A stretch of 18,496 bases of DNA, from NCBI GenBank assembly GCA_036478235.1, contig JAZGDZ010000001.1:1-18496 (forward strand), given 5' to 3'. This DNA is from JACZWZ01 sp036478235 (lineage in GTDB: Bacteria; Actinomycetota; Acidimicrobiia; Spongiisociales; UBA11373). Position numbers and translations under genes: made by a program. The notes under the pieces were generated by a model. The model did no database searches. It was given only the letters and a program-made list of their open reading frames with translations, and was not told the origin of the DNA. Below, piece by piece: positions 1 through 7,089 of the stretch (within the stretch, counting starts at the first letter, position 1; each line of letters starts with the position of its first letter).

Positions 1-2
1 CA

Positions 3-23
3 CCGGCGCGGCCCACTCCGTAG
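3..23 (+). CDS. Possible last codons of an upstream gene (partial)
   Basis: Frame 3 is open from the window edge and stops at TAG 21-23, 33 bases before the permease start. It would give the tail Pro-Ala-Arg-Pro-Thr-Pro. An upstream transporter gene (first permease or binding protein) would be expected here, because the next two genes are the permease and ATPase of a polar amino-acid ABC transporter. The visible part is far too short to identify, and the other two frames are also open to the edge. Confidence 0.25.
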   Translation, partial: PARPTP

Positions 24-24
24 G

Positions 25-50
25 CTCCCGGCCGACGCGCCTTCCGGGAG
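25..50 (+). promoter_or_regulatory. Hairpin overlapping the ribosome binding site of the permease
   Basis: CTCCCGG (25-31) and CCGGGAG (44-50) are perfect 7-bp inverted repeats with a 12-base loop. The right arm contains most of the Shine-Dalgarno sequence GGGAGG (46-51), which lies 5 bases before ATG 57. If the stem forms in mRNA it would hide the ribosome site, so permease translation could depend on ribosomes finishing the upstream gene. The inverted repeat is seen; the coupling role is inferred. Confidence 0.4.
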
Positions 51-56
51 GAACCC

Positions 57-1634
57 ATGGTCGCCACGACCACCGAACCGTTGAGCCCGCCGGATAGAGG
101 CATCCGCTGGTTCCTACAGAACCAAACATCGCTGTCGCGCGCCGTGCTCGGCTCGGGCATCGCGGTGCTGACCTTTTACGTCGTCGGGGTGATCGCAGTC
201 CTCACCAGCCATGGTTGGAGCGGCACCTGTCCCGAGGGTGTCACCCGCCTCGAGTGCTCGCCATCCGATCCTCTCGCCGAAGGCCTCAAATCCGACGGAC
301 TCGGGTTCGTGGCGACAATCGCCGTCGTGTTCGCGTTGGTCGTCATCGCGGCAGCCGTCGTCAGTTGGAAGCGAATGCCCAACAAGTCGGCCCGAGAGGC
401 CGTCATCGGGGGCGGCGTCCTCGCGATCCAGACGATCATCCTGGCCGGTTTCTTGCTCTGGTTCCGCGACACCGACGTCGACCGCTTCGCCCGCAACTTC
501 CTCAACATCTCTCTCATCGGCCAGAAGGCCGGCCTGGTGTGGCAAACGATCGTCGACTCGGCCGGACAGTGGGGATTCCACTTCGACTTCACCGAAGCCA
601 GACCGTCGATCGGGTTCGACGGACTGCTCCTGACCTCTGTGGTGGCCGGCTCCGCGGGTGCGCTTCTCGTCAATGCCATCAGAGCGATTCAGCACGGAGC
701 CTCCACCCTGTTCGGTCGTTTCGTGCTGGCCGGCGCTGGCGTGGGAGTCCTGCAGGGCTTGGTCTACGGTGTAGGAACGGGCGTTTCCGATGGGTGGGGA
801 GCAGGTCTCAGTGACCTCATCGTCCGAACATTCGTCTGGACCGCGGTCGGCCTCATCATCGGGTTCGTCATCGTGGGCGGCCGAGCGCTGTTCTCGGACC
901 GTCGCGAGACCAAGCCAACGGTTCTTGCCTTCGTCGCCGGCGCGGGCCTTGGTGCACTCTGGGTGATACTGAGCCTGTCTGCGGCACCGAGCTTCATCAA
1001 AGGTGCCAAGAACACCCTCGTGCTCTCCGGCGCAGGCGCCACCCTCGGCTTTGCGCTGGGACTCGTCATCGCACTGTTCACGATGTCCAAGCGGTCCGTG
1101 GTTCGCGCTCCGGCGCGCGTCTACATCAACTTCTTCCGGGGCACACCGCTCATATGGCAGATCTCGTTCGCCGGCATCGGATTCGTTCCGGCGCTGGGGC
1201 TCAACCTCGACATGTACACGATCGCCATCCTCGTGCTCGGGCTCAACCTGGCCGCCTATTCGTCGGAGGTCTACCGGGCCGGAATTCAGTCGCTCGAACG
1301 AGGCCAGATAGAGGCGTCGCGCACGCTCGGCCTCTCCTACTTCCAGTCGATGCGGTACGTGATCGTTCCCCAGGCGATTCGGCGGGTGATACCGCCGCTG
1401 CTCAACGAGTTCGTCATCCTCATCAAGGACACATCGCTGGTCTCGGTGCTGGGATTGACCATCGCTCAGAAGGAGCTCCTCGGCGTGAGTCGCAACTTCT
1501 ATTCGTCGACCTTCGACGCCACCGCCTGGCTCGGAGCTGCGGCCGGGTACCTGATAATCACCCTGCCGATGATCTGGATCGTGACGATCGTGGAGAAGAG
1601 GCTGCGGAGTGGCCTGACGAGTGTGATTGGATAG
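57..1634 (+). CDS. Polar amino-acid ABC transporter permease with long N-terminal membrane extension
   Basis: Membrane permease of a polar amino-acid (GlnP/HisM/AapM-type) ABC importer. The C-terminal ~200 residues (from about 330) are the typical permease domain: FFRGTPLIWQ, then the EAA loop starting EASRTLG at residue 419 and running into IVPQAIRR, and a conserved LIKDTSLVSVLG stretch. This loop docks on the ATPase encoded next. Length is 525 aa, against roughly 220-400 for most of the family. The extra N-terminal part contains several hydrophobic segments (about 28-50, 83-103, 117-135, 190-210, 222-240, 260-275, 290-310) and no second recognisable permease domain. Start ATG 57 has SD GGGAGG 5 bases upstream. 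The stop overlaps the SD of the ATPase gene. Substrate cannot be read from sequence; a binding protein gene is not in the window. Confidence 0.9.
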   Translation: MVATTTEPLSPPDRGIRWFLQNQTSLSRAVLGSGIAVLTFYVVGVIAVLTSHGWSGTCPEGVTRLECSPSDPLAEGLKSDGLGFVATIAVVFALVVIAAAVVSWKRMPNKSAREAVIGGGVLAIQTIILAGFLLWFRDTDVDRFARNFLNISLIGQKAGLVWQTIVDSAGQWGFHFDFTEARPSIGFDGLLLTSVVAGSAGALLVNAIRAIQHGASTLFGRFVLAGAGVGVLQGLVYGVGTGVSDGWGAGLSDLIVRTFVWTAVGLIIGFVIVGGRALFSDRRETKPTVLAFVAGAGLGALWVILSLSAAPSFIKGAKNTLVLSGAGATLGFALGLVIALFTMSKRSVVRAPARVYINFFRGTPLIWQISFAGIGFVPALGLNLDMYTIAILVLGLNLAAYSSEVYRAGIQSLERGQIEASRTLGLSYFQSMRYVIVPQAIRRVIPPLLNEFVILIKDTSLVSVLGLTIAQKELLGVSRNFYSSTFDATAWLGAAAGYLIITLPMIWIVTIVEKRLRSGLTSVIG

Positions 1635-1649
1635 GAGGCACAGCATCTA

Positions 1650-2390
1650 ATGAATGAAGACGGAACACTCGTAAGGCTCGAAGGCATCCACAAGTGGTTC
1701 GACACTCTGCACGTACTGTGCGGGATCGACCTGAAGATCGTTCCCAAGGAGGTCATCGTGCTGATCGGTCCCTCCGGATCGGGGAAGTCGACCCTGCTGC
1801 GCACGATCAACGTGCTCGAGGAACCGACCGAGGGCAAGGTGTTCTTCGACGGGATGGAACTCACCGACATTCGCACCGACCTCAACGAGGCGCGCACCCA
1901 CATGGGGATGGTGTTCCAGCAGTTCAACCTGTTCCCCCACCTCACCGCCACCGAGAACATCACTCTGGCCCTCCTCAAGGTGCTGAAACTCCCCAAGGAC
2001 GAGGCAATCGAGAGAGCCCACGAGCAACTCGAGCACGTCGGCCTCTCGGACAAGACGGACTCGTACCCGTCGCAGCTGTCGGGAGGTCAGCAGCAGCGAG
2101 TGGCCATCGCCCGGTCGCTGGCGATGCGGCCCAAGATGATGCTCTTCGACGAGGTGACGTCGGCTCTCGATCCGGAACTCATCGGCGAGGTGCTCAACGT
2201 GATGCAGGATCTCGCATCGGAAGGCATGACGATGGTCGTCGTCACCCATGAGATGGGTTTTGCCCGCGAGGTGGGCACCCGGCTTCTGTTCATGGACGAA
2301 GGCGTGATCGTCGAGGAAGGCCTTCCCACCGAGGTGTTTGCCAACCCGCAGCACTCCAGGACCCAGACCTTCCTGGCGCAGATTCTTTGA
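1650..2390 (+). CDS. Polar amino-acid ABC transporter ATP-binding protein
   Basis: Cytoplasmic ATPase that powers the amino-acid importer whose permease is the preceding gene. All nucleotide-binding motifs are present: Walker A GPSGSGKS (40-47), Q-loop in FQQFNLFPH, signature LSGGQQQR (143-150), Walker B ending in D167-E168 (LFDEVTSALDP) and the H-loop His200 (VTHEMGFA). Length 246 aa matches the GlnQ/HisP/AapP family (about 240-255). The SD AGGAGG (1633-1638) lies over the stop of the permease gene, 11 bases before ATG 1650, so the two are one operon. The C-terminus is the usual EVFANPQHSRTQTFL type. Exact amino-acid specificity is unknown. Confidence 0.95.
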   Translation: MNEDGTLVRLEGIHKWFDTLHVLCGIDLKIVPKEVIVLIGPSGSGKSTLLRTINVLEEPTEGKVFFDGMELTDIRTDLNEARTHMGMVFQQFNLFPHLTATENITLALLKVLKLPKDEAIERAHEQLEHVGLSDKTDSYPSQLSGGQQQRVAIARSLAMRPKMMLFDEVTSALDPELIGEVLNVMQDLASEGMTMVVVTHEMGFAREVGTRLLFMDEGVIVEEGLPTEVFANPQHSRTQTFLAQIL

Positions 2391-2392
2391 AC

Positions 2393-2408
2393 AGTCACCA
2401 GTCACCAG
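2393..2408 (+). repeat. Heptamer tandem repeat AGTCACC x2
   Basis: Two perfect AGTCACC units (2393-2399, 2400-2406) lie directly after the ATPase stop codon. The unit belongs to the AGTCNCC group also found at 3182, 3256 and 7524-7586. Two units alone could be chance; the recurrence in other gaps makes it worth recording. Confidence 0.5.
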
Positions 2409-2443
2409 GCAGATCCCTGATGGGCGAGACGCAGGAGTCCATC

Positions 2444-3127
2444 ATGATCGCGGCGCGGTTCAACGGGCCGGAGAATTCCGGAAACGGCGGCTACGTCTGC
2501 GGCGTCGTCGGGGATCTGATCGACCGAGTAGCCGAGGTGACCCTGCGAACCCCGCCACCACTGGACACTCCGCTGCGGATCGAGCGAGACGACGACGGGT
2601 CTGTCCAGGTGCTCGATGGCGACCTTCTCGTGGCAACGGCGCGCTCTATCGTCTTCGATTCCCCGAAGATGCCCGCAGCGCCATCGTGGGACCAGGCCGC
2701 GGAGGCCTCGCACGACTACCTGGGTCACCGCCGCCACGAGTTCCCCACCTGTTTTACGTGCGGGCCGGCTCGGGCCGACGGTCTCGGGATCTTCCCCGGT
2801 CCCATCGCGGGCGGGATGGTGGCCGCCCCCTGGATACCCGACGCATCGCTCCCCAACCATGGCGGTGAGGTCGCCACGCCGATCATCTGGGCCGCCCTCG
2901 ACTGCCCGGGGGCATGGGTCGACGCCCGCGACATGATCGAGAGCCCCGTCGTGCTGGGGCGCATGTCGGCAGCCATTTCGGCGCCGCTCGAGATCGGCCG
3001 GCGATACGTAGCAATGGCGCACAAGCTCGGCGAGGACGGACGGAAGTCCTTTGCCGCCACGGCGCTCGTGGACGAGTCGGGGACGACGGTGGCCCTGGCC
3101 CGGCAAGTGTGGATTTCCCTGACGTAG
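2444..3127 (+). CDS. Hot-dog-fold thioesterase-like protein
   Basis: Predicted cytoplasmic protein of 227 aa that resembles the thioesterase-like (double hot-dog) proteins common in actinobacteria. Seen: an N-terminal RFNGPENSGNGGYVCG stretch, a helix with GDLIDRVAEVTL, a Cys-rich link CFTCGP near residue 107 followed by FPGP, and a second half with TPIIWAALDCPGAW. The frame is open back to TTG 2387 at the end of the ATPase gene, but ATG 2444 has SD AGGAG (2433-2437) 6 bases upstream, and the conserved sequence begins right after it; ATG 2420 has no good SD. The usual catalytic residues of known thioesterases are not obvious, so enzyme activity is inferred from fold only. It may share the transcript of the transporter, separated by a heptamer repeat. 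Confidence 0.65.
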   Translation: MIAARFNGPENSGNGGYVCGVVGDLIDRVAEVTLRTPPPLDTPLRIERDDDGSVQVLDGDLLVATARSIVFDSPKMPAAPSWDQAAEASHDYLGHRRHEFPTCFTCGPARADGLGIFPGPIAGGMVAAPWIPDASLPNHGGEVATPIIWAALDCPGAWVDARDMIESPVVLGRMSAAISAPLEIGRRYVAMAHKLGEDGRKSFAATALVDESGTTVALARQVWISLT

Positions 3128-3143
3128 TGGAACAGCAGGCTGG

Positions 3144-3228
3144 TTGACGCGCCCACCTGCCCTTGGTATGGGCTCCCGTCGAGTCACCAGTACCAGGCGT
3201 GGCACCCACAGAAGTGATTGACGCGCCC
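3144..3228 (+). repeat. Direct repeat TTGACGCGCCC, two copies 74 bp apart
   Basis: An identical 11-mer occurs at 3144-3154 and 3218-3228, each followed by a C-rich stretch. Between them is a broken heptamer pair, AGTCACC then AGTACC (3182-3194). This is part of the 256-bp gap 3128-3383, which holds no convincing gene. The 11-mers could be leftover units of a larger repeat or protein-binding sites; no function can be assigned. Confidence 0.35.
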
Positions 3229-3255
3229 GCCCTCAGTCGTTGATCGGATCCAGCG

Positions 3256-3323
3256 AGTCCCCAGTCCCCAGAAGGCAAGCCGGAGACTGGAGACTGGAGA
3301 CTGGAGACTGGAGACTGGAGACT
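3256..3323. repeat. Inverted pair of heptamer arrays: AGTCCCC x2 and GGAGACT x6
   Basis: AGTCCCC is repeated twice (3256-3269). Ten bases after its trailing AG there are six perfect GGAGACT units (3282-3323). The reverse complement of GGAGACT is AGTCTCC, one base different from AGTCCCC, so the two arrays are related units in opposite orientation and could pair as an imperfect hairpin. This is the clearest short example of the heptamer elements that recur through the window. Confidence 0.85.
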
Positions 3324-3328
3324 TCGAC

Positions 3329-3358
3329 CGCGCCTACGCCGACGCCCCAGTAGGCGCG
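3329..3358 (-). terminator. Hairpin downstream of yajQ
   Basis: CGCGCCTAC (3329-3337) and GTAGGCGCG (3350-3358) form a perfect 9-bp stem with a 12-base loop. It begins 25 bases after the stop of yajQ on the minus strand. No T-run follows on either strand, so it would be a GC-type hairpin terminator as is common in actinobacteria, or only a structured spacer. Confidence 0.5.
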
Positions 3359-3383
3359 TCCATGGCCTCGACCGAGACGACCT

Positions 3384-3869
3384 CTAGTCGCGGTAATTCA
3401 CATACTGCAGCGGGAGCCGGTGGTCGAGCGCCTTCACCTCGGCGATCACGGCTTGCAGATCGTCCCGCTTCTTGCCGGTCACCCGGACCACGTCGCCGTT
3501 GATCTGGGCCTGTACCTTGATTTCGAGACCGCGGATGTGCTTTGCGATCTCCCTGGCGGAGTCGGCGTCGATCCCCTTGTTGAGGGTGAAGACCGAACGC
3601 GACCGACCCCCGCCGACCTCGGTCGGTTCACCACCGGCGATCGACTTCAGCGATACCTTGCGCCGCACCAGCTTCTCCTTCATCACGTCGACTGCCGCCT
3701 TGAGGCGCTCCTCCGTGGAGGATTCAACAGTGATCCCCTCATCGCCCAACGACACCAAGGTCTCCGTCCCCTTGAAGTCGTACCGGGTCGCTACCTCGCG
3801 GGACGCCTGATCTACGGCGTTGCGCACCTCCTGCAGGTCGACCTGGGACACAATGTCGAATGTTGGCAT
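3384..3869 (-). CDS. yajQ: YajQ-family nucleotide (cyclic-di-GMP) binding protein
   Basis: Small cytoplasmic protein of the YajQ/DUF520 family, 161 aa, matching the usual ~160. Seen: N-terminal MPTFDIVSQVDLQEVRNA, then VATRYDFKGTE, a DVMKEKLVRR helix, and the C-terminal IRGLEIKVQAQINGD and VTGKKRDDLQAVI stretches with the terminal YVNYRD. Members bind nucleotides; one in Xanthomonas is a cyclic-di-GMP-responsive regulator partner (family knowledge), but the role in actinobacteria is not settled. ATG 3869 is preceded by GGAG 5-6 bases upstream. The gene is divergent from the aminotransferase and looks monocistronic, with a hairpin after the stop. Confidence 0.95.
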   Translation of the reverse strand: MPTFDIVSQVDLQEVRNAVDQASREVATRYDFKGTETLVSLGDEGITVESSTEERLKAAVDVMKEKLVRRKVSLKSIAGGEPTEVGGGRSRSVFTLNKGIDADSAREIAKHIRGLEIKVQAQINGDVVRVTGKKRDDLQAVIAEVKALDHRLPLQYVNYRD

Positions 3870-4049
3870 GGGTTCTCCGTTCGAGCGTCGAGGAGACGGA
3901 ATCGAGTCTCACTTCGTTCGATGGTCGCGATCCGTGGCAGTATTCCAGCATGCCGTGGCTCACGCCCCGCCAGTCGAGTCGGCAGCTGTTCGCTGCTCCC
4001 TGAACGCCGCCCCGGGCCAGCGAACTTCCCCAAGATCAGGAGTGCGACC

Positions 4050-5327
4050 ATGAGCAACAGTCTCGTACACCGCCATGAGCAGGTGTACGCCCGCGTAATC
4101 ACTTGGGACTCGGATCTCGAGATCGTCGGCGCCGAGGGCGCCTGGGTCACCGATGTGGAAGGCGAGAAGTACCTCGACTTCGCATGCGGCATCTCGGTGG
4201 TCAACTCCGGCCACAACCATCCCGCCGTCGTCGCCGCCGCCAAGGAACAGCTTGACAAGGTGTGGCATGCCGGGGGCACCTTTCGCTACGACTCGCTGGT
4301 GACGGCCGCCGAGAAGATCCTTGCGGTCACGCCCGATTCGATCGAGAGGATCTTCTTCATGAACTCGGGGGCCGAGGCCGTCGAGGCTGGGATCAAGCTC
4401 GCCCGAAAGGTCAGCGGCCGGCAAGGAATCGTGGCCTTTCGCGGCGCCTTCCACGGACGGACGATGGGATCCGTGACCTACACGACCGCGAAGGCCAAGT
4501 ACCGCGAGGGCTACCACCCGCTGCTTCCCTCGGTGTTCGTCGCGCCGTTTCCCCACCCGTACCGCTGGGGCATGACCGAGGACGAGGCCACCGACCATGC
4601 GCTGCTCGAGCTCGAATTGATGCTGCAGCACGAGGTGACGCCCGGCGAGATCGCGGCGTTTCTGGTCGAACCCATCCAGGGGGAAGGTGGCTACTACCCG
4701 GCGCCGCAGCGCTTCATGAGCCGGCTCGGGGAGCTGTGCCGGGAGCATGGCATCCTCATGGTCCACGACGAGATCCAGACCGGGTTCGGCCGCACGACCC
4801 GGTGGTTCGCCTCGGAGCACTACGACGTCGAGCCCGACATCCTGCTGCTGGGCAAGGCGATTGCCAACGGACTACCGCTGTCTGCCGTCGGGGCCCGCGC
4901 AGATCTATTCGACGCCTGGGAACCGGGGTCGCACGGGACGACCTTCGGCGGCAATCCGATTGCCTGTGCCGCAGCCGCGGCCAACGTGGATGTGCTCGCC
5001 GAGCTCATCCCGAACACTCCAGCCCTCTCGGAGCAGGCATTTGCCCGCTTCCACGAGCTGCAGGCGAAGCACCCGACGATCGGCGACGTCCGCGGCCTCG
5101 GTCTAATGATCGGAGTCGAGCTGGTCAAGCCGGGCGGCAACGAGCCCGATCCGGATGCGTTCGACCACCTCGCCGAGTACGCCAGGGGGGAGCGCCTCCT
5201 CATTCTCGACTGCGGACCACACGGCAACGTCATCCGTTTCATTCCCCCGCTGTGCGTCACCGCCGAGGAACTCGATGCGGCAATCGACATCCTCGATCGA
5301 GCACTGACGGATTACGAGGGGCGTTGA
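4050..5327 (+). CDS. Class-III PLP aminotransferase (4-aminobutyrate/acetylornithine type)
   Basis: Cytoplasmic PLP enzyme moving an amino group from an omega-amino acid (GABA, ornithine or similar) to a 2-oxo acid. Seen over 425 aa: phosphate-binding NSGAEA (105-110), AFHGRTMGS, EPIQGEGGY (E207-), VHDEIQTGFGRT with D240 contacting the pyridine nitrogen, and the Schiff-base Lys269 in LLLGKAIANGLPLSAV, then GSHGTTFGGNP. All key residues are intact and length fits the family. ATG 4050 is chosen because AGGAG (4038-4042) lies 7 bases upstream and the family's N-terminus starts there; the frame is open much further upstream only by chance. The carbamate kinase gene follows with a 2-base gap, so they are probably co-translated. 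GabT-like is the best guess; substrate is not proven. Confidence 0.9.
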   Translation: MSNSLVHRHEQVYARVITWDSDLEIVGAEGAWVTDVEGEKYLDFACGISVVNSGHNHPAVVAAAKEQLDKVWHAGGTFRYDSLVTAAEKILAVTPDSIERIFFMNSGAEAVEAGIKLARKVSGRQGIVAFRGAFHGRTMGSVTYTTAKAKYREGYHPLLPSVFVAPFPHPYRWGMTEDEATDHALLELELMLQHEVTPGEIAAFLVEPIQGEGGYYPAPQRFMSRLGELCREHGILMVHDEIQTGFGRTTRWFASEHYDVEPDILLLGKAIANGLPLSAVGARADLFDAWEPGSHGTTFGGNPIACAAAAANVDVLAELIPNTPALSEQAFARFHELQAKHPTIGDVRGLGLMIGVELVKPGGNEPDPDAFDHLAEYARGERLLILDCGPHGNVIRFIPPLCVTAEELDAAIDILDRALTDYEGR

Positions 5328-5329
5328 AC

Positions 5330-6277
5330 GTGACCGGGTTCTGGTTGGATGGAGGCGGCGCGCCGGTAGTGGCATTCGGCGGCAATGCGCTGCTCCCCGA
5401 TCCCGACAAGCCGGAGGAGGCCGAGCAGCACGCGACCGCGTTCGCTGAGGCAGTCAGGTTCCTGCTCCCAGACGATTCGGGGATCGTCCTCGTGCACGGC
5501 AACGGGCCACAGGTGGGAGCACACCTGCTCCGTCATGAGGCGGGAGCGCAGGAGGTCCCCCCCGCTCCACTCGATGTCCTTGTCGCCGACACCCAGGGCA
5601 GCATCGGCTACCTCCTCAGCAGAGCGCTGAGGAATGCCAATTCCGACAGGGCCGGAGAGGTGGCCGCGATCGTCACCCAGGTGGAGGTCGATCCTGCTGA
5701 TCCCGCCTTGACCAACCCGAGAAAGCCTGTCGGTCCGTTCTATGACCCGGCGGAGGGTGCCGCCCTGGCATCTGAACGCGGTTGGGACATGGTGGAAGTA
5801 CCGGGACGCGGCGCTCGACGCGTGGTCCCTTCTCCGGTACCGATCGGTGTCGTGGAGTTGGAGGAGATTCGGGACGTGGCCCGACACCGCCTCGTAATCG
5901 CCGGTGGCGGCGGCGGGATTCCCGTGGCCGTCATCGATGGTTCAATCCGCGGTATCGAGGGAGTGATCGACAAGGACCGAACCGCTTCGCTGATCGCCCG
6001 ACTGCTCGACGCCAGGGGCTTCCTCATCCTGACCGACGTCGGCCACGTTTCCCGCGCGTTTGGGACGCCCGACGAAGAGCCACTACACCAGATGACCGCC
6101 GCAGAAGCCGAGGAGTTGCTCGCGGCCGGCGAGTTCCCGCCCGGTTCGATGGGCCCGAAGATCGAGTCGTGCATCGCCTTCGCCCGAGCGACCGGACGCC
6201 CCGGAGTGATCACCAGCGTCGAGGGCCTGGCCGACACGCTTGCCGGATCCGACGGGACCCGGATCATCCCCGACTAG
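5330..6277 (+). CDS. arcC: Carbamate kinase
   Basis: Catalyses reversible phosphoryl transfer between carbamoyl phosphate and ADP, giving ATP, carbamate and so NH3 and CO2; typically the last step of arginine/citrulline, agmatine or ureide breakdown. Seen in order over 315 aa: AFGGNALL, VLVHGNGPQVG, PLDVLVADTQGSIGY, NPRKPVGPFY, RRVVPSPVP, IAGGGGGIPV, GVIDKDRTASLIA, ILTDV and GSMGPKIESC. All conserved blocks are intact. GTG 5330 with GAGGGG 8 bases upstream is preferred; a TTG at 5324 overlapping the aminotransferase stop is the alternative. No ornithine carbamoyltransferase, arginine deiminase or putrescine carbamoyltransferase is nearby, so the source of carbamoyl phosphate is unknown. The 3' end overlaps the opposing regulator gene by 14 bases. 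Confidence 0.95.
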   Translation: MTGFWLDGGGAPVVAFGGNALLPDPDKPEEAEQHATAFAEAVRFLLPDDSGIVLVHGNGPQVGAHLLRHEAGAQEVPPAPLDVLVADTQGSIGYLLSRALRNANSDRAGEVAAIVTQVEVDPADPALTNPRKPVGPFYDPAEGAALASERGWDMVEVPGRGARRVVPSPVPIGVVELEEIRDVARHRLVIAGGGGGIPVAVIDGSIRGIEGVIDKDRTASLIARLLDARGFLILTDVGHVSRAFGTPDEEPLHQMTAAEAEELLAAGEFPPGSMGPKIESCIAFARATGRPGVITSVEGLADTLAGSDGTRIIPD

Positions 6278-7085
6278 TCAGCGCCGCCACGGCTTCGACC
6301 GCGCCCCGTCCGTCCGACGCCCACCCATCGGCACCGATGATCGATGCCGCCGCAGCGTCGATCGCGGCACCGCCGACGACGATCGGAACGACCACGGCCG
6401 CACGTAGCGTCGCCACGAGATCACGCGCCGGGATGATCCTGTCCGGATGGCCGACACTGACGGCGACGGCCGAGACCGGCGCCGACTTCTCGACCGCGGT
6501 CACGAAGTCGTCAGCGGGCATGTCGACGCCGAGGTCGACCACCTCCCAGCCGGCCCCGCGCAAGAGATCGGCGACGACCGCGACACCGAGCGCATGGCGT
6601 TCCCCAGGCGGAGTGCCGATGACGATGCGGCCGCGGCGGCTGCCCCGCCGGGCGAACCTGTTCCCGAGCCGTCCCACGATCTTGGTGGCGACGCCCGTAG
6701 CCCGGTGCTCCTCCGCGATCGAGACGACCCCCCTGTGCCAGCCTTCCCCGATGCGCGCCATGGCGGGCGACAGCACGTCGATGTGGATGCCGGCGGGGGT
6801 CACCCCGGATGCCAGCGCCGCCTCGGCCACCGCCCAGGTGCCGCTCTCGTCACCGGCCAGCAGCCGGTCTTCGAACCGGGCCGACCAATCGACACCGCCC
6901 CGCTCGATGGGGTGGGCGGCGGCGACCAGCAGACTCTCGAGGTCGCTCTCCCTGACTCGCCACTCGGCGCCGACCTTGGTGGCAGAAAGCCTGCCGAGCC
7001 GGACGTAGCGGTACGCCGTCATGTAGTGAACGCCGAGCCGTTCGGCGCATTCCTTGAGCGAGAGGGTGCCCGGCGGCGAGGTCAT
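6264..7085 (-). CDS. CarH-like B12-binding transcriptional regulator
   Basis: 273-aa DNA-binding regulator. Residues 7-52 form a MerR/excisionase-like helix-turn-helix (SLKECAERLGVHYMTAYRYV, then a wing with EWRVRESDL). Residues ~66-140 fit the four-helix cap of B12 proteins and contain W116-H117 and E126-H127, the W-x9-EH signature. Residues 154-270 are a Rossmann-like cobalamin domain with E162-x-H164-x-x-G167, the lower-ligand motif. Spacing closely matches Thermus CarH (W131, H132, E141, H142, H177), a light sensor that uses adenosylcobalamin and represses DNA in the dark (family knowledge). ATG 7085 follows the upstream zinc-finger stop by 4 bases with no SD of its own, so translation is probably coupled. 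It likely autoregulates through the palindrome at 7315-7341. No carotenoid genes are in the window, so its targets are unknown; it may sense B12 rather than light. Confidence 0.8.
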   Translation of the reverse strand: MTSPPGTLSLKECAERLGVHYMTAYRYVRLGRLSATKVGAEWRVRESDLESLLVAAAHPIERGGVDWSARFEDRLLAGDESGTWAVAEAALASGVTPAGIHIDVLSPAMARIGEGWHRGVVSIAEEHRATGVATKIVGRLGNRFARRGSRRGRIVIGTPPGERHALGVAVVADLLRGAGWEVVDLGVDMPADDFVTAVEKSAPVSAVAVSVGHPDRIIPARDLVATLRAAVVVPIVVGGAAIDAAAASIIGADGWASDGRGAVEAVAALTSRG

Positions 7086-7089
7086 GCCG

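Noticed and set aside
114..1646. Long minus-strand ORF opposite the permease
   Set aside because: Low-complexity, charged translation (rich in Arg, Glu, Asp, His) typical of the shadow of a high-GC gene; the plus strand has a clear permease.
3420..4049. N-terminal extension of the aminotransferase
   Set aside because: It overlaps yajQ on the other strand, has no family similarity, and ATG 4050 has a good SD at the family's normal N-terminus.
5782..7008. Plus-strand ORF across the arcC/CarH-like junction
   Set aside because: Runs out of frame through arcC and antisense to the regulator; Arg/Pro-rich shadow with no domain.
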